NCBI GenBank assembly: GCA_039640505.1
Contig: CP046865.1
Location: 806,001-870,000, forward strand
DNA: 64,000 nucleotides
From: Rhodobacteraceae bacterium Araon29
GTDB taxonomy: Bacteria; Pseudomonadota; Alphaproteobacteria; Rhodobacterales; Rhodobacteraceae
Direction of reading: 5' to 3'
The position numbers and the translations under genes were made by a program. The notes below the pieces were generated by a model. It saw nothing but the letters and a program-made list of their open reading frames with translations, was not told the origin of the DNA and did no database searches. Of this stretch, positions 61,811 through 64,000 are shown piece after piece (position 1 is the first letter of the stretch; each line of letters opens with the position of its first letter).

Positions 61811-63117
61811 CCGACACTGATGCTTGGTATAATTCCTCTTGCCATATTGATACGTCGCTTTGGGGTGTGACCTCAAAAAGAACAGCTGATTATGAGGTAT
61901 TGCAAGAAGATGTAACAGCCGATGTTGCGGTTATCGGGGCGGGCTTTTGTGGGCTTTCAACCGCCTTGCATTTGTCTGAGCGCGGCAAAAAAGTAACCGT
62001 TATAGATGCCCATGAGCCCGGTTGGGGCGCGTCTGGAAGGAACGGCGGTCAGGTTATCCCAGGCTTAAAAATCATGCCCGATGAAATACTCGCGCGGTTT
62101 GGCCCAGAAAGAGGGAAGCAGATTATAAAAACGGTGGGGCAGGCACCGGCAGTTCTTTATGATGTCGTGGACAAATATAAGATTGAGTGTGATCTGCAAA
62201 AGACAGGTTGGATACAGCTTGCCAAAGGCCCCAAGGGCGCAGAAACAATCAAAGCTCACTTGACGCAATGGGGTGCAAGGGATGTTGACGTGCGCCAGCT
62301 TGATCGGGATCAAATTCCGGCACTGGTTGGAACCAGTTCATATTATATGGGCCTGCTGGATAAAAGAGGCGGCACTCTTCATCCGCTAAAATATGCAAGA
62401 GGACTTGCGAAAGCCTGTGTCTCGAATGGTGTTCATATATATAAGGACAGCCCGGCTTTATCGCTTGAACGGGTCGATAAAGCTTGGGTGGTTCATAGCA
62501 CGCAAGGACGGGTTAAAGCAGAAACCATAGTGGTCTGTACCAACGGCTATACCGGCAATATGTGGCCGGGCCTTTCAAAATCATTGGTGCCGGTGCTGAC
62601 AGGGGTGGTTGCAACCAACCCATTGCCAAATGAGCTTTGCGATAAAATTTTACCAAACCGCCAAGGGGTTGCGGATACCCAAAGACTGTTATCTTGGTTT
62701 GGGCTTGATGCGCAAAACCGCCTTATCTTTGGCAGCCGCACCAATGCACAAATCGAGTCAATTGACCAAAATAAATTCTCATTTGGTATTCGGCGTCTAT
62801 ATGAAATTTTTCCTGATATCAAAGGCGTTGAGTTACAGCATTTGTGGACCGGACGAGTTGCCTTAACCCTTGATCACGTTCCCCATATTCACAAATTGGC
62901 CGGCGGTATATTCTGTGGGCTTGGCTTTAATGGTCGCGGGGTTGCCATGACAACCACATTTGGGAAAATTCTTGCCAAACACTGTTTGGGCGAAATTGAG
63001 GACAATGAGTTTCTGCCTATTTCACCAGTAAAAAAAGTTCCTCTAAATCAGTTTAGAGGCAGCGGCATAACCATTGCGCTGACGTGGAAGCGAATGATGG
63101 ATACGTTGCAACCCTAA
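61807..63117 (+). CDS. FAD-dependent amine oxidoreductase, PuuB/DAO-like
   Basis: The 436-residue flavoprotein of the D-amino-acid-oxidase superfamily has ADVAVIGAGFCGLSTALHLSERG as the FAD dinucleotide site. GWGASGRNGGQV is typical of gamma-glutamylputrescine oxidase (PuuB), and the C-terminal FAD segment is GIFCGLGFNGRGVAMTT. It probably oxidises a secondary amine, N-methyl or gamma-glutamylated amine. It is coupled to the histamine-dehydrogenase-like gene by ATGA overlap, which suggests consecutive steps. Confidence 0.92.
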   Translation: MTDTDAWYNSSCHIDTSLWGVTSKRTADYEVLQEDVTADVAVIGAGFCGLSTALHLSERGKKVTVIDAHEPGWGASGRNGGQVIPGLKIMPDEILARFGPERGKQIIKTVGQAPAVLYDVVDKYKIECDLQKTGWIQLAKGPKGAETIKAHLTQWGARDVDVRQLDRDQIPALVGTSSYYMGLLDKRGGTLHPLKYARGLAKACVSNGVHIYKDSPALSLERVDKAWVVHSTQGRVKAETIVVCTNGYTGNMWPGLSKSLVPVLTGVVATNPLPNELCDKILPNRQGVADTQRLLSWFGLDAQNRLIFGSRTNAQIESIDQNKFSFGIRRLYEIFPDIKGVELQHLWTGRVALTLDHVPHIHKLAGGIFCGLGFNGRGVAMTTTFGKILAKHCLGEIEDNEFLPISPVKKVPLNQFRGSGITIALTWKRMMDTLQP

Positions 63118-63137
63118 CCAAAAAGGGGGCTGGTACC

Positions 63138-63500
63138 CTAATCAGGTGGCTCTTCTGAGTGCTCAGAAAATACAGCAACAGTGCAGCCTTTTTCCGAGTA
63201 TGAGTTATGCTCGCTTCCCGGGGCAAGCCAAACCACATCGCCGGCCTTGTAGATTGATCCATCATGATCTTTAAGCTCGCCTTCGATGACATAAAATTCT
63301 TCCGCGCCCCCATGGCGATGCGGCGCAGAGCTTGCACCGGGTTCCATTTTATAAATGTAGAAACCTAAATTTGGTGGCATGTCAGGATTGAGTTTTAGAA
63401 AAGAAGTACCCTTTTCCCCGGTTTCTTCGGGATCATAGGGGGTGAACTTGGCGTCTTTGATGTTGACGACACGGCGATCTTTCGCTGCTACTGGTTTCAT
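63138..63500 (-). CDS. Single-domain cupin protein
   Basis: This 120-residue cupin has the metal motif PGASSAPHRHGGAEEFYVIEGEL (two His and a Glu) and SEHNSYSEKGCTVAVF for the last His. It is convergent with the oxidase gene and lies 66 bases upstream of the Rieske gene on the same strand, so it is probably co-transcribed with it. It may be an enzyme of the pathway or an accessory protein; function is unknown. Confidence 0.88.
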   Translation of the reverse strand: MKPVAAKDRRVVNIKDAKFTPYDPEETGEKGTSFLKLNPDMPPNLGFYIYKMEPGASSAPHRHGGAEEFYVIEGELKDHDGSIYKAGDVVWLAPGSEHNSYSEKGCTVAVFSEHSEEPPD

Positions 63501-63568
63501 TTCCCGTTCACCTCAATGTTCCCTTTCATTTATTGGTTGGTTATCACTTTTCTCAACTCTGGCCTAAT

Positions 63569-64000
63569 TTATGGATTACTGGCAAGCAAATCCTTATTCA
63601 TTTCTTCAAGCTTTCCTTGAGGGGGTTCTGGTGCGTCCAAAATAGGAAAATAGACCCGCAGTGCATCATGGTAACTGCGCACCCCGTATTCTAAATCTGA
63701 CAGAATGATACCGTCATATCCACTTGAGAAGGCGGCCTCCCAAGTCCATTCTATCAATTGCTCATCTTCCTTTGAGGTATACCGATCGATGCGCATGCTC
63801 AGATACCGAGAAAGCCGTTTTTGTCTGTCTTCGTTTGGAAATTTATATGATGCACCACGTTGAATGGTTTTGCCGTTTTCAACGGGGAATTCTTGATAAA
63901 AAATGACCGAGTCTGGGTAGAGTCCGAAGACAAGATTTGGAAATACTCCAATATACAGCCAGCAATTTTGATGCTCTTTATCAAGCCCTTCCTTGTGGCT
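63569..64000 (-). CDS. Rieske-type ring-hydroxylating/N-demethylating oxygenase, alpha subunit (5' part outside window)
   Basis: The frame is open from the right edge to the stop at 63569 and encodes the last 143 residues. LYIGVFPNLVFGLYPDSVIF and the C-terminal SSGYDGIILSDLEYGVRSYHDALRVYF match the catalytic domain end of alpha subunits in the CntA/YeaW and GbcA-like group. These oxidise quaternary amines such as carnitine, glycine betaine or stachydrine. The Rieske centre and iron ligands lie beyond the window. Its closeness to the amine cluster points to an N-demethylase, which is inference. Confidence 0.85.
   Translation of the reverse strand, partial: SHKEGLDKEHQNCWLYIGVFPNLVFGLYPDSVIFYQEFPVENGKTIQRGASYKFPNEDRQKRLSRYLSMRIDRYTSKEDEQLIEWTWEAAFSSGYDGIILSDLEYGVRSYHDALRVYFPILDAPEPPQGKLEEMNKDLLASNP

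Overview
The window looks like chromosomal DNA from a marine alphaproteobacterium of the Rhodobacterales (Roseobacter group). Base composition is moderate, around 48% GC by eye. The pointers are a DmdA-like (DMSP demethylase family) protein, a pstSCAB-phoU-phoB operon headed by a PhoR with no membrane segment, a zur-znuCB/znuA locus, an imelysin/di-haem oxidoreductase iron cluster, and many amine and compatible-solute catabolic genes. The species cannot be fixed from the sequence alone. Coding is dense, but it is broken by AT-rich decayed stretches at 8840-10182, 10978-12343, 14139-14520, 15640-16275, 24695-25974 and 30862-31584.

Layout. (1) 1-8839: a carbohydrate-type ABC importer on the minus strand faces a GntR/FCD regulator, a metallo-beta-lactamase-fold lactonase-like hydrolase, a HAD phosphatase-like protein, a class II aldolase and an FGGY kinase on the plus strand. 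This reads as a regulated route for an unidentified sugar, sugar acid or lactone. A TTTGTATACA motif precedes both transcription units. (2) 8840-17157: relics, a TIGR03084-type DinB protein, a candidate HEPN protein, the DmdA-like enzyme, an aminotransferase and a DMT exporter. (3) 17466-19625: a DEAD-box RNA helicase with a very basic tail. (4) 19785-24694: the homogentisate pathway (hppD, hmgA, maiA, fahA) facing a divergent Lrp/AsnC regulator, followed by a dead IS3-family element. (5) 25975-30861: an iron-linked imelysin operon. (6) 31585-39382: trmL, then phoR-pstS-pstC-pstA-pstB-phoU-phoB with two Pho-box-like sites. (7) 39598-42934: zinc uptake, including a ZnuA that carries about 18 tandem His/Asp hexapeptides. 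(8) 43143-47951: an RND/MMPL exporter with a LolA-like protein and an outer-membrane beta-barrel candidate.

(9) 48130-64000 is the most unusual part. It holds a class III aminotransferase, three paralogous trimethylamine/histamine-dehydrogenase-type iron-sulfur flavoproteins, a helical ferritin-like candidate between two of them, a complete PotFGHI-type amine importer, a double cupin, a PuuB-like FAD amine oxidase, a single cupin and the C-terminal part of a Rieske oxygenase. The flavoproteins keep the Cys that attaches FMN and the 4Fe-4S cysteines, but they fall into two active-site classes. One matches histamine dehydrogenase residue for residue at two of three pocket positions, with Glu replacing Gln at the third. 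The other two lack the Trp/Asp pair of trimethylamine dehydrogenase. I infer a catabolic island for one or more methylated or poly-amines whose substrate is not known.
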